Positions 16,219 through 25,462 of a stretch of 45,688 bases of DNA are shown here, piece by piece. The stretch's first letter is position 1. Every line of letters begins with the position of its first letter. Source of the stretch: Euryarchaeota archaeon UBA256 (GTDB lineage Archaea; Thermoplasmatota; Poseidoniia; Poseidoniales; Poseidoniaceae); NCBI GenBank assembly GCA_002494645.1, contig DACE01000007.1, forward strand, positions 1-45,688, written 5' to 3'. The notes under the pieces are model-generated. The model did not search any database. It had not been told where the DNA came from and worked only from the letters and a program-made list of their open reading frames with translations. Made by a program: the position numbers and the translations under genes.

Positions 16219-19200
16219 TCACTGATACGGGTTTTCACCCGGAGAGGCCGTTGCTGTTTTGCCTCCATATGGTCCTTGTTCTTCGTGAACTGAGGGTGGT
16301 GTTGGTGTTGCCTGAGGGAGGGTTGGTTGCTGCTTCACAGGGGCTCCAGGCACGGTCTCTCTTCGTAGTCCAACAACGAGCAGTGCGATCAATCCGAGAG
16401 AAAGGAGTACGACAACAATCAGCAAGGATGTGTTCACCGAGGTGATGGTTGCAAAGACTCCTTCTGACCTTGGCTCGTCAACAAGAACTGTTTCAGATTG
16501 GGTATTAGGGCCATTGATGATGCTTAATTCAAGCCATTGTGTCCCATCACGGCCAGGCTTCCAGAGATACTCATAGAGCACCTCTTCGCCAGATTGAACA
16601 TTGATAAGACGAGCATCCAATCGGGTTCGTGCACCACTCGCTTCAACCAGTTCCAAAACAAGACTGGCTTCTCCATCTGCGAGACCTGAATTTTTGATCG
16701 ATGTACGCACCGTAACCAAATCTCCTTGATGTATATCTGAACCTGGGTCCATATTGAGTTCAGTGATGGTATAGATTGGGACGCGTTGCTCAAGAGCCCA
16801 AACGCGAAGCGGGGCATCAATGTCGTTGAATACCGAGTCAACTTCATGTCCGGCAGCATCAGAACCTGTGACCCAAATCCGCAGTTCAATGGCTTTGGTC
16901 CTGAACAACGGTAGCATCAAATCATCTAAGTCCAAAGTGCACCGAACGGGAATGGATTCACCACTCAAACGTTCCCCAAGTACTTCGAGAGGGAGGCTTC
17001 CGTTGTCGTAGAGATATGAATTGAGGCCAAGGCCGGCGTCATTGAGTGACCAGTGAAGCCTCAGTGTGCTTTCATCCAAGCGAGCATTTTCGTTTAATCG
17101 GAGTTCAAAAGTCAAGTCTGCCCATTCTTCCTCAGAAAGCACGTTGTTGAACAATGGACGGTCAACAGCGGCCATCCTTGGGGCTTCATTATCCACAATG
17201 AACCAGATAAATGCAGCATCATCTCCTCTATAGACTGCACCATTGGGGGCGTCGTAGAGGTCTCCAAACAAGCCGTAAGTCCCGTCCAAGAGAGGTGCCA
17301 TGAGGGTCGTCGTGAACGTTCCATTCTCCGCTTGAATTTGCGCACCATTTTCGCCCAATGAAAGGTCAACGTAGAGGTCTTGGTGAACAGGACGGTGGCT
17401 TCGGTACCAAACCAAAGAACCAGTGACATCAAAGGAGGTTCGAGGCTTTACCCAATATCCGAGTGAGTCCGCTGGCTCGTCACCCAAGGAAACGGAGAGG
17501 GATTCGGGTTCAATCATCATCTCACCCGAAAACTTCCAACTCAACGGTTCGAGCAAAAAGCGATTTGATTGGCCAGACTGGTCGACCATCGTAATATGGG
17601 GAATGCGGCGTAGTGATGTATCTGGATCATAGCCCCATTCAATACTGAAATTAACTTCAAAGACTCCATTTCGAGAAAATAAATCACTCTCTTCAAGCGG
17701 CAGAAGGTCACATGATGCTAATTCAATGTAGGCGTGCGAAGAAGTACATTGTCCTGTGGTTTGATTCCAAGAAATCACCGAGGGATATGGTGTATTGAAG
17801 GCCAAAGCGAGATGGATTTCTGAAAGGTCATAGATACCGTTACGCTCCCAAATTGGGATTTGAATGGTCGTCAATTCATCAGGATGAATCCAAGGCTCAT
17901 CTTCTCCATTTGGCCATGCCAAACTCGAAGCGCCCAAGGATGGTGCACCGTTCTCGTTGAGTTGAACGTGGAAGAGCGGTGCATTGATGTCACCCGAATC
18001 GGCCATGCGATGTCCAGCGCTGTCGCCGATCTCTAGCCAGCCTACGAAATAATCGCCAACCTCACCCTCGGAGGTATCCATGTTGAGCGAATACTCACCG
18101 ATGAGGGTTGAGAGGTTTTGAGGTAAGGTGAGATCAACCACCTGTATTTCATCCATGCTCATGTTGAGATCTCCGTTGGCATCATCAACCCAAGAGCGCC
18201 ACAGCATTGCTTTCGCATGGGTGGGCAAATGCGGGCGGTCTGCGATTGAAAATTTCAGTTCAGTACGTGGCGAAGCATCCCTGTTGTCAAAGCGTTCAAC
18301 ATCACTCGAGACAAGTGTTGGCGGCACGTTGTCAAAGAGGAAGGTGTGGGTCGTCAGGACTTCCTCCACCATATCTTGACCTCGCAACGGCACAACTTCA
18401 ACGCCAAGTTCCATTGAAGGCCTCCCGCTGGGAACATTGTACGGGAAGAGAGCAACGCCGTTCGAGTAGGATGAGGTTGTAGCATACTCTGCTCCATCGA
18501 CCAAGAAACGAACCAAAGCGGCGCCTGTCCGAGGCGTTCCTTCGTCGGTTCCCTCAAAGCCGAGGACAACCTCAACGGTCACAACTTCACCTGCACGCAG
18601 ATAGGGGAACTCCGCATCAGAGCGGATACCGTCGCTGGATAGAACCGACCATGAGCGCAATGCAATATCATTCTCAACACCCTGGTCGTAGCCCAAGCCA
18701 AAGGTTTGCGATACGGGAAGCATTGACCCTGTAGGGGCAAGCATGTTGACCGTCATGACCACAGAAGGCTCGTCATTCCAGCCGTCAGGGAATTTGAAAT
18801 GATGGCCGAATTCGAGGAAATTGGACGAACCTGTAGCGGTGATGGACCCTGAAAGACCTTCATCAAACCAAACGAGGGCAGTTCCTGAAGCAGTACAGGC
18901 TGAGATTGAAAGAGGGGTTATTGGAAGTGAAGCGATTGGACACCTCAAGGTCGATTGCTGAGATTGCCCAGCGAGTTGAAACTGGACTTCCCAGTTTGAT
19001 TGTTGGGCATGCGTGTATGCATCGGTGATGCCGAGGGGCGTGAAGTCAAAGACCGCTTTGGTTTCAATCCAGTCATTACCCGGAACGAGTGTGTTGGTGA
19101 CGTTGCTCACTTCAAGGGACACGGGGCGAACGGAGGCTTGCGTTTCAACAGCACCTACCGTCAAGTAGACCGAACCCGTACCATCCATACGGACGGGAAG

Positions 19201-21222
19201 GTTCGCATGGCGCTGTCCTGCTTGAGGGATGGTTTTCGAAAGTTCATGATTGAGGCCCATCACCAAGGGGTGAGCTGCATTGAGGGTCAGCGACATGTTG
19301 CTGTCATAGGGTGCGAAAACACCACCAAAGAGCAACGAAGAAGTGGTTAATGATGACCCTATACGGACCTCGACGCTTGCCATAGGCAAGGCGTCAACAC
19401 CATAGATACCGCTGGCTTGAGTGAGTGCGCTGTTAAGGTCGGTAAGTTCTGTGCCAGTAAGCGTCACTACCGCCAGGTCTCCGACGTTTGCGAGACCACG
19501 ATTCAAAACGTCCTGACCGTTGACAGAGACCACCATGTAGGGGCTGCTTAGTTCGGTAGATGGTGATGCTACTGCGAATGAGAAGGAATCAACACCACGG
19601 ATTGGCAAAGCCATTTCAAAGGATGCTGCGGCTGCAGGAGACGCTGTTTTTGTGGCCCAAAGTTGTCCGGTGATCAATTCGTTCTGCAGACCGAGAATTC
19701 CAATTCCGTCTCGATCAAGCGACCATTCAGGAGTTCCGTCAAGACCCACATCGAGTCGCAATCCATCGGGCACGGACGTCCGAACCAGTTCAGCATCAAA
19801 GGACAACCAGGTGTAGGATCCGCCCGTGCTTTGCATCCTAAATTGTACCATAAAGGCAGGTGCATTCAAATCTTGGCGTCCTTGTGGATTCATAGCCGTC
19901 CAGGTCAAACCACCGTCGATTGTGTACTCGAGTTGGCCCTGCCCTGACATGGAGTTGTTGGCAATGATCGATGAGAACCCGCTTCGAACGTGGTACTCGT
20001 TACTTAGAACGATTCCGTTACTCGTGATGGCCCCGTTTGCCCAACTTCCAGATTGGATTTGCCAGCCTTCCGCAGAAGGGTCTGTGTCAAATGTTTTGGC
20101 CATATGACCGTTCATGGAAATACTGCGAACTTCCGGAGTGCCCCCGCCTGAGGCTTCCTTCATGTGAAACTTTAATCGCAACAGTGGGTGCACATTGGCA
20201 TCGATCATTCCAAGATCTGCATAGGTTGAGGTCATGTGCTCAAAACCAGGAACTGGAAGCGATGTTTGAGCGTCAAGGACTTGCCATTCAAAAATTGAAC
20301 CGGGATAAACAAACGCATCCATGTGCAACAATCCGTGCATCACTCCTTCACCGCGCCCGAGTTGAGAGGGGCCAAAGACATCCGATGTCCAGTTCCCTTC
20401 CCCGTTTCCAGAACCACCTTGAGGCGTGATGAGAATGTCATCAACCCAAGCGGTGTCTGAACCCCTGTTGACACTACCATCCTTGGTATATTTCCATGTG
20501 ATCGATTGAGCGCTGGCAGGAAGTGTGAAGACGGCGGTGGAAGGACCAACTGTTCCAGACCATCGATTGGTATAACCGGAAAAACGAGAACAATTGGGAT
20601 TATCGATGCAAAATAGAAGATAGTCAAAACTGCCTTCAGAGGAAACTCTGTACTTGAAAGACCCAGAAGATGCTGGTAATTGAGATACATCAAGTGTCAT
20701 GCTTGATTCTTGATTATGTGTGATAGTACCTCCTTGAGCTGTGTTTAACCCTTGAATAACAACACCAGATTGAATCCTCCAATTTGAAGTTCCGCCAAGC
20801 GACCATTCAGGCTCGAAGGAACCCGATTCAAAGTCATATTGCCAATCTTGAGGGAGGATTTGCAATGCAGATTTATTCACGTCCATTCCATCATACACTG
20901 AATTGTCATCAAAATCACCTACATCAGCCAACGTTGATGCTAAGGAATTCGGAAGGACGTTGGGTTGAAGTTCAAGGTCCATTGATTTGATAGCATAACC
21001 GTCACCCACAGAAACACCCACGCGCTCGTTAGCGCCATCGGGCCATGAGCCAATCGTGAGCGTTGTCGCCTGCCCAATAGGTGTAGAGGGAGCAATCGTC
21101 GCTTCTTGTTCAACCATTGTTGATGCTGATTTGACCAGTCCGACATCTGAAGGAATCATCGAGATGAGAAATAAGAGACACAGACCAACCGCGAGACCTC
21201 GCCCTCGCCCATGCGGACTCAT
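16219..21222 (-). CDS. Giant secreted surface protein, membrane-anchored (1667 residues)
   Basis: The protein has an N-terminal signal peptide (basic start MSPHGRGRGLA, then hydrophobic VGLCLLFLISM), a very long extracellular part rich in Ser, Thr, Asp and beta-type sequence, one C-terminal transmembrane helix (about residues 1597-1619, LLIVVVLLSLGLIALLVVG) and a short Pro/Gln-rich cytoplasmic tail. Early in the exterior part are lectin- or jelly-roll-like stretches (W, G and N rich, about residues 120-270). Before the membrane helix there is a segment like a CARDB adhesion domain (TVRTSIKNSGLADGEASLVL). No catalytic motif is visible. It is probably an adhesin, S-layer-associated or substrate-binding surface protein. 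Codon use and base composition look like those of the neighbours. The RNase P RNA gene begins 52 bases downstream. Confidence 0.85.
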   Translation of the reverse strand: MSPHGRGRGLAVGLCLLFLISMIPSDVGLVKSASTMVEQEATIAPSTPIGQATTLTIGSWPDGANERVGVSVGDGYAIKSMDLELQPNVLPNSLASTLADVGDFDDNSVYDGMDVNKSALQILPQDWQYDFESGSFEPEWSLGGTSNWRIQSGVVIQGLNTAQGGTITHNQESSMTLDVSQLPASSGSFKYRVSSEGSFDYLLFCIDNPNCSRFSGYTNRWSGTVGPSTAVFTLPASAQSITWKYTKDGSVNRGSDTAWVDDILITPQGGSGNGEGNWTSDVFGPSQLGRGEGVMHGLLHMDAFVYPGSIFEWQVLDAQTSLPVPGFEHMTSTYADLGMIDANVHPLLRLKFHMKEASGGGTPEVRSISMNGHMAKTFDTDPSAEGWQIQSGSWANGAITSNGIVLSNEYHVRSGFSSIIANNSMSGQGQLEYTIDGGLTWTAMNPQGRQDLNAPAFMVQFRMQSTGGSYTWLSFDAELVRTSVPDGLRLDVGLDGTPEWSLDRDGIGILGLQNELITGQLWATKTASPAAAASFEMALPIRGVDSFSFAVASPSTELSSPYMVVSVNGQDVLNRGLANVGDLAVVTLTGTELTDLNSALTQASGIYGVDALPMASVEVRIGSSLTTSSLLFGGVFAPYDSNMSLTLNAAHPLVMGLNHELSKTIPQAGQRHANLPVRMDGTGSVYLTVGAVETQASVRPVSLEVSNVTNTLVPGNDWIETKAVFDFTPLGITDAYTHAQQSNWEVQFQLAGQSQQSTLRCPIASLPITPLSISACTASGTALVWFDEGLSGSITATGSSNFLEFGHHFKFPDGWNDEPSVVMTVNMLAPTGSMLPVSQTFGLGYDQGVENDIALRSWSVLSSDGIRSDAEFPYLRAGEVVTVEVVLGFEGTDEGTPRTGAALVRFLVDGAEYATTSSYSNGVALFPYNVPSGRPSMELGVEVVPLRGQDMVEEVLTTHTFLFDNVPPTLVSSDVERFDNRDASPRTELKFSIADRPHLPTHAKAMLWRSWVDDANGDLNMSMDEIQVVDLTLPQNLSTLIGEYSLNMDTSEGEVGDYFVGWLEIGDSAGHRMADSGDINAPLFHVQLNENGAPSLGASSLAWPNGEDEPWIHPDELTTIQIPIWERNGIYDLSEIHLALAFNTPYPSVISWNQTTGQCTSSHAYIELASCDLLPLEESDLFSRNGVFEVNFSIEWGYDPDTSLRRIPHITMVDQSGQSNRFLLEPLSWKFSGEMMIEPESLSVSLGDEPADSLGYWVKPRTSFDVTGSLVWYRSHRPVHQDLYVDLSLGENGAQIQAENGTFTTTLMAPLLDGTYGLFGDLYDAPNGAVYRGDDAAFIWFIVDNEAPRMAAVDRPLFNNVLSEEEWADLTFELRLNENARLDESTLRLHWSLNDAGLGLNSYLYDNGSLPLEVLGERLSGESIPVRCTLDLDDLMLPLFRTKAIELRIWVTGSDAAGHEVDSVFNDIDAPLRVWALEQRVPIYTITELNMDPGSDIHQGDLVTVRTSIKNSGLADGEASLVLELVEASGARTRLDARLINVQSGEEVLYEYLWKPGRDGTQWLELSIINGPNTQSETVLVDEPRSEGVFATITSVNTSLLIVVVLLSLGLIALLVVGLRRETVPGAPVKQQPTLPQATPTPPSVHEEQGPYGGKTATASPGENPYQ

Positions 21223-21282
21223 AGGATGGGCACGCTAAATGAATGGTCTAAAGCCTTCGGCGGTTCTGTTTGCGAGTTATGA

Positions 21283-22008
21283 ATGACGAAACTCAATAGA
21301 GTCGCTCCCCCAGCCTCCAACATGGATGTTGAAGCGCTGAAGGAAGAAGCGGGTCGTGCGGCATGTTCCTATGTTGAACATGGGATGAATGTCGGCCTTG
21401 GAACGGGGTCAACCGTGAAATACACCATCCTTGAACTCGGTCGGCGTGTTAGCGAAGAGGGATTGGAAATCATCGGCGTACCAACCTCGGTCGCAACCGA
21501 ACTCTTAGCCAAGGAAGTTGGCATACCACTCGCATCCCTTGATGACTTGGACGGTCTTGATATCGTCATCGATGGAACCGATGAGTTTGACCCACAATTT
21601 CAACTCATCAAGGGCGGAGGTGCGGCACTCCTTCGGGAAAAAATTGTAGCACAGTCGTCCGCTCGAATGGTCGTTGTTGCCGACCAGCGTAAACAAGTTG
21701 ACACCTTGGGGGCTTTCCCGTTGCCCATTGAGATCACACCATTCTCCCACCTAACAACCGTTCGCGCCCTCGAACAAGCCCTTGATTGCAAAGTCACCTT
21801 GCGAACAAAAGGTGAAGATACATTGGTCACCGACAACGGTAATTTCATCGTAGACGCACATACTGGACCTACCATCAATGACCCAGCAAAAAGAGAGACT
21901 GAAGTCCTCAACATTGCTGGCGTGGTCCAAGTAGGCCTCTTCATCAACATGTGTGATGTAGTCGTTCTCGCCTCCGATGAAGGCGTAGTCATTCTTGAAA
22001 AAGCATGA
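21283..22008 (+). CDS. rpiA: Ribose-5-phosphate isomerase A
   Basis: RpiA interconverts ribose 5-phosphate and ribulose 5-phosphate, supplying ribose for PRPP and nucleotides. The 241-residue protein has the GLGTGSTV phosphate-binding loop, IDGTDEFD with the catalytic acidic residues, and LIKGGGAAL with the catalytic lysine region. An in-frame ATG at 21322 (MDVEALKEEAG) may be the true start, since the family usually begins just there; the first 13 residues from 21283 are non-conserved in character. It is divergent from the giant surface protein gene, and a tRNA-Lys gene follows on the same strand. Confidence 0.93.
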   Translation: MTKLNRVAPPASNMDVEALKEEAGRAACSYVEHGMNVGLGTGSTVKYTILELGRRVSEEGLEIIGVPTSVATELLAKEVGIPLASLDDLDGLDIVIDGTDEFDPQFQLIKGGGAALLREKIVAQSSARMVVVADQRKQVDTLGAFPLPIEITPFSHLTTVRALEQALDCKVTLRTKGEDTLVTDNGNFIVDAHTGPTINDPAKRETEVLNIAGVVQVGLFINMCDVVVLASDEGVVILEKA

Positions 22009-22043
22009 GTTCATTGTTGAAGCAATACGGTCTTCATGAAGCA

Positions 22044-22050
22044 TTAAATA
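22044..22050 (+). promoter_or_regulatory. TATA box of tRNA-Lys
   Basis: TTAAATA is centred 25 bases upstream of the first base of the mature tRNA, the normal distance for an archaeal promoter that starts at or near the tRNA 5' end. Confidence 0.65.
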
Positions 22051-22071
22051 GGCGAGGCAGAAGGCCAAAGT

Positions 22072-22145
22072 GGGCCTGTAGCTTAGTCAGGTAGAGCGAT
22101 GGACTCTTAATCCATCGGTCGCGGGTTCGAACCCCGTCAGGCCCG
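22072..22145 (+). tRNA. tRNA-Lys (anticodon CTT)
   Basis: A complete cloverleaf of 74 bases is present. The acceptor GGGCCTG (22072-22078) pairs with CAGGCCC (22138-22144), and G is the discriminator. The anticodon stem ATGGA/TCCAT encloses CTCTTAA, giving anticodon CTT for the lysine codon AAG. The T arm GCGGG-TTCGAAC-CCCGT is standard. The 3' CCA is not encoded. The last nine bases overlap the 3' end of sodX on the opposite strand, whose stop codon lies inside the tRNA. Confidence 0.96.
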
Positions 22146-22457
22146 CTTTCCCTGCTCCATACAACGAGCGACCACTGCGTCTCTTGAGATAGGGCCAAAA
22201 TTATGCGAATCTTCTGAGGCCAGAGGGTCGGGTTGATCTCCAGTTAGAAAAAGCGAGTCATTCACCTCTACACGAAGAATTCGTTTGACGATGAGAACCT
22301 CTGGCTTCAATGGATGATAGGCGAGGACAACATCGCCGGGTCCAACTGAATCTCCACTTGTTGGCGTGAAGTTCAACACTGTCCCTTCAGGGTAGGTTGG
22401 CCACATGCTTTCGCCTTTGAGGCGAACGGGAAAATCTTCGTTTTCACCTTGACTCAT
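22137..22457 (-). CDS. sodX: Nickel superoxide dismutase maturation protease (S26 signal peptidase-like)
   Basis: The 106-residue protein is a small member of the S24/S26 serine-lysine peptidase family. The catalytic serine is in GESMWPT (Ser17) and the general-base lysine is probably in VLIVKRILRV (Lys58). In NiSOD gene pairs this type of protease removes the N-terminal propeptide to expose the nickel-binding histidine. It starts at ATG 22457, overlapping the sodN stop as ATGA, so translation of the two is coupled. There is no transmembrane segment, unlike ordinary signal peptidases. Its stop codon lies inside the tRNA-Lys gene on the other strand. The role is assigned from family plus neighbour. 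Confidence 0.88.
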   Translation of the reverse strand: MSQGENEDFPVRLKGESMWPTYPEGTVLNFTPTSGDSVGPGDVVLAYHPLKPEVLIVKRILRVEVNDSLFLTGDQPDPLASEDSHNFGPISRDAVVARCMEQGKRA

Positions 22458-22897
22458 GAGGCACGAATCCATGGGACTTCGCGGCCTTTGACAGCCCAGA
22501 ACATGTTGTGAATGGCTTCGCAAGCATCCATCAATTCTTGGGCGTGGTCGGCAGAAACTTCGACTTTGCAGGCTGAGCACAACTTAGCGGCATGCCAAAA
22601 GGTGTCGTGGAGGTCTGGATTGGCTTCGAGATGTTGAGGCTTGAAGAAATCAGTCCACAACACAAGGAGTTCATCCTTGCAGGTCTGCGCTTCTTCTTCC
22701 TTGATGGCTGCATAACGTGACATGGTGTTGAGATAGGAGGCCATTGCAGGTCCATCGCTGGTCTCAGGGCAGGTCAAACCAAGCATTTTCTTAGTCATGG
22801 ACTGTACGGCTTCTGCTGCAACACGAGCGCTTGCAGGGTCGTATACGCCACAGGGGCCGTCACAGTGGGCTTCAGCTTCTAGAATGGGGGTCTTCAT
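22454..22897 (-). CDS. sodN: Nickel-containing superoxide dismutase (precursor)
   Basis: NiSOD converts superoxide to oxygen and hydrogen peroxide. The 147-residue precursor has a 10-residue leader (MKTPILEAEA) and then HCDGPCGVYDP, the nickel hook: His1, Cys2, Cys6 and Tyr9 of the mature enzyme, matching the HCDLPCGVYDP consensus except for Gly at position 4. The remaining helical part fits the four-helix bundle of the family. Cleavage before His11 is needed for nickel binding and would be done by the adjacent sodX product. The ATG at 22897 has a TATA-like element about 27 bases upstream, so the transcript is probably leaderless. Carbamate kinase lies upstream on the same strand. Confidence 0.93.
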   Translation of the reverse strand: MKTPILEAEAHCDGPCGVYDPASARVAAEAVQSMTKKMLGLTCPETSDGPAMASYLNTMSRYAAIKEEEAQTCKDELLVLWTDFFKPQHLEANPDLHDTFWHAAKLCSACKVEVSADHAQELMDACEAIHNMFWAVKGREVPWIRAS

Positions 22898-22919
22898 GTT
22901 TCAAGCCAATTCATCGCAT

Positions 22920-22927
22920 CATATCAA
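22920..22927 (-). promoter_or_regulatory. Putative TATA box of sodN
   Basis: On the minus strand TTGATATG is centred about 27 bases before the sodN ATG at 22897. The distance predicts a transcript starting at or very near the start codon. The element is within the 53-base gap between carbamate kinase and sodN, suggesting that sodN-sodX has its own promoter. Confidence 0.45.
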
Positions 22928-22950
22928 TGTGATTCATCAACCAAGAAGTG

Positions 22951-23856
22951 TCACGGGACAATACTTGTGCCATCTTCGCCACGTAGTGAGTGGAGCACGT
23001 TGCCGGGTGAGCAAAGAACGGCTTTCCCTTCACTGGATTGGGAAGCAAAGGAGCAAAGTGCCTGTAATTTAGGCCTCATTGAACCGTTTGGAAATTGCCC
23101 GTCTTCGTCCATGCTTTGGATGGCGTTGACCGTGAGCACTCGATGGGCTTGAGCATGCTGTGTGCCAAAATCAGAATAAACCGCGTCGGCGTCAGTACTA
23201 ATGATTAGAGCGTCTGCTTCTAAATCCAAAGCAAGCCTGGCCGAAAAATGGTCCTTATCGATGACAGCAGGCATGCCCGTGAGATGTTCGTCCCGTTTTG
23301 CCACGGGAACACCACCCCCACCACCACAGATCACGACCGCCTGAAGTTTGACCAATTGACGTATCACATCCAATTCAAGAATTCGAAGTGGGAGTGGGCT
23401 GGCGACGACGCGACGCGGCCCATGAATGGTCTGGGCGATATCCCAGTCAGCTGACATCACCGTGGCAGAATCAAGAACGGGACCTACGGGTTTGGAGGGC
23501 AAAGAAAAACCGGGGTCGTTAGGGTCTACTTCGACTCTTGTAAGAACAACGGCGCTTCGTTCAGGCCTTCGTCGACGTTCTAAGATTGCTTGAAGATTCA
23601 TAGAGAGCTCGTGCCCAATCATGCCTTGGGTTGCGGCAACCCAAGCGTCGAGAGAGTGAACTGATGCTTCGTCCATTTTGAGAAGGTGACCAACTTGAGG
23701 GCCATTACCGTGTGTCAAGACAACCTTCCAGTCCATCTCGAGTAAATCCACAACGTCACTCATGACTTTGGCCAGGACTTGAGCCGTTTGACGTGAATCA
23801 TCGTGAGGAGGTTGGAGGGCATTGCCTCCCAGCGCATACACGGCGACTTTGCTCAC
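22951..23856 (-). CDS. arcC: Carbamate kinase
   Basis: Carbamate kinase transfers phosphate between carbamoyl phosphate and ADP, or runs in reverse to make carbamoyl phosphate. The 301-residue protein carries ALGGNAL at the N-terminus, THGNGPQVG and VICGGGGGVPV, all typical of the family, and later KDHFSARLAL and ISTDADAVY for nucleotide binding. Length is normal. The start codon is GTG at 23856. No arginine deiminase or ornithine carbamoyltransferase gene is nearby, so its pathway is not evident. It is divergent from asnS and lies upstream of sodN. Confidence 0.92.
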   Translation of the reverse strand: MSKVAVYALGGNALQPPHDDSRQTAQVLAKVMSDVVDLLEMDWKVVLTHGNGPQVGHLLKMDEASVHSLDAWVAATQGMIGHELSMNLQAILERRRRPERSAVVLTRVEVDPNDPGFSLPSKPVGPVLDSATVMSADWDIAQTIHGPRRVVASPLPLRILELDVIRQLVKLQAVVICGGGGGVPVAKRDEHLTGMPAVIDKDHFSARLALDLEADALIISTDADAVYSDFGTQHAQAHRVLTVNAIQSMDEDGQFPNGSMRPKLQALCSFASQSSEGKAVLCSPGNVLHSLRGEDGTSIVP

Positions 23857-23981
23857 ATTCTTTCTTCTCGTTGTCCCGTTTTGACCCTTTGCCCAATTTT
23901 CTCAAATCTCGGACCTTTTTTGCGTGAGTGATTGGGGGTGACATTGAATTAGACCCCACGAATGGATAGACGGGTGCGAGT

Positions 23982-25331
23982 ATGGCCAAGACCGTTTGGA
24001 TTGGAGACGTGCAAGATGGTTTGTACGACGGTAAAACCGTGGAATTGAAGGGATGGATCAAGCGTACTCGAGGATCCAATAAGATGCGATTCATCGTTTT
24101 ACGTGATTCAACGGGTGAGATTCAATGCGTTGGCAAAAAAGATACCATCGGAGAGGAAGCCTTTCTCTCCCTCAAGGAAGCACTCATTGAAACGAGCATC
24201 ATCTTAACGGGTATTGTCAATGTTGACCAGCGGTCCCAAGGCGGACATGAATTGGTCGTCAGTGCTCTTCAGGTCGTTGGAGCGGTTGACCCTGAACGCC
24301 CCTTCCCAATCAACAAAGAAGCACTCGATGTGGTTGATGAAGACGGTGTGCCCATGCCGGGTGGCTCTGAATTCCTGCTCAACCACCGTCACCTCTACCT
24401 TCGTACAAGTCGCATGACGACGATGCTGAAACTGCGCAGTTCAGCATTCGGAGCGATTCACAACTATTTCCGAGCCGGGGATTTTATTGAATATCAGGCG
24501 CCTAACTTCGTTGCAGGTGCTGTAGAAGGTGGTTCAACATTATTCGAGGTTCCATATTTCGATAAAACCGCCTATCTCACCCAGTCATGGCAACTCTATG
24601 CAGAGGCGGCGATGCCTGCGCTCGAACGACTCTACACAATCGCTCCATCATTCCGCGCAGAAGAATCCCGTACTCGCCGACACTTGACCGAGTTTTGGCA
24701 CGCTGAGATGGAAGTAGCATGGGCAACCAACGACGAAATAATGGCTCACGGCGAGGGTGTTGTACGTCATATTGCATCGACCTTGTTGGAGGAGCGTGAA
24801 ACAGAATTGGCATCACTCAACCGTGACCTTGATGCCATTGCACGATATGCAGACTCACCATACCCCAAAATGCGTTACGATGAGGCTGTTGAAATCCTTC
24901 AAGCCAAAGGGGTTGAAGTGGAGTGGGGCGAAGATTTAGATTACTCAAAAGAAAAAATTCTCACTCAGGACTTTGACCTACCGCACTTCCTCACACACTA
25001 TCCAAAAATTGCAAAACCATTCTACCACCGTGTTGACCCCGATGATGAAAAGTATGTGCTCTGTCACGACCTCCTCGCTCCTGAGGGTTACGGCGAAATT
25101 ATTGGCGGTGGAGAACGAACGTGGTCCGAAGAAGAGATTCTCCGCCGTCTTGATGAAGAAGGAACACCTCATGAGCCCTACCAGTTCTACATCGACACTC
25201 GCTCGTACGGTGGTGTCCCACACGGCGGTTTCGGACTCGGTGTAGACCGTGTTGTGAGTTGGTTAGCAGGTGCAAGCCACATTCGAGAAGTCATTCCATT
25301 CCCGAGAACCTCACGTCGCGTCACACCCTGA
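23982..25331 (+). CDS. asnS: Asparaginyl-tRNA synthetase
   Basis: This class II enzyme charges tRNA-Asn directly. The 449-residue protein has an N-terminal OB-fold anticodon-binding domain (about residues 5-105, VELKGWIKRTRGSNKMRFIVLRD interrupted here only for length is avoided: key part WIKRTR and FIVLRD), then motif 2 (FRAEESRTRRHLTEF) and motif 3 (GGFGLGVDRVV). The EIIGGGER segment and the C-terminal IPFPRTSRR point to AsnRS rather than the closely related AspRS. A direct AsnRS means asparagine need not be made on the tRNA by amidation. The start is ATG at 23982. Confidence 0.93.
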   Translation: MAKTVWIGDVQDGLYDGKTVELKGWIKRTRGSNKMRFIVLRDSTGEIQCVGKKDTIGEEAFLSLKEALIETSIILTGIVNVDQRSQGGHELVVSALQVVGAVDPERPFPINKEALDVVDEDGVPMPGGSEFLLNHRHLYLRTSRMTTMLKLRSSAFGAIHNYFRAGDFIEYQAPNFVAGAVEGGSTLFEVPYFDKTAYLTQSWQLYAEAAMPALERLYTIAPSFRAEESRTRRHLTEFWHAEMEVAWATNDEIMAHGEGVVRHIASTLLEERETELASLNRDLDAIARYADSPYPKMRYDEAVEILQAKGVEVEWGEDLDYSKEKILTQDFDLPHFLTHYPKIAKPFYHRVDPDDEKYVLCHDLLAPEGYGEIIGGGERTWSEEEILRRLDEEGTPHEPYQFYIDTRSYGGVPHGGFGLGVDRVVSWLAGASHIREVIPFPRTSRRVTP

Positions 25332-25462
25332 TCAAAGCAAAGGTTCACCGCATGACGGGCAGGGCATACCCGGGATGAAAGCTCCCAGAAGAAAGCCACA
25401 ATGCGGGCATAACGAGGTCAAAAAGTCATCGATCATGGCACGTTTGATGCTGCAGTCCATCA

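Noticed and set aside
15963..16445. A 160-codon plus-strand frame over the exporter/surface-protein gap
   Set aside because: It is the complement of the RNase P RNA and the end of the large surface protein gene; the product is not protein-like.
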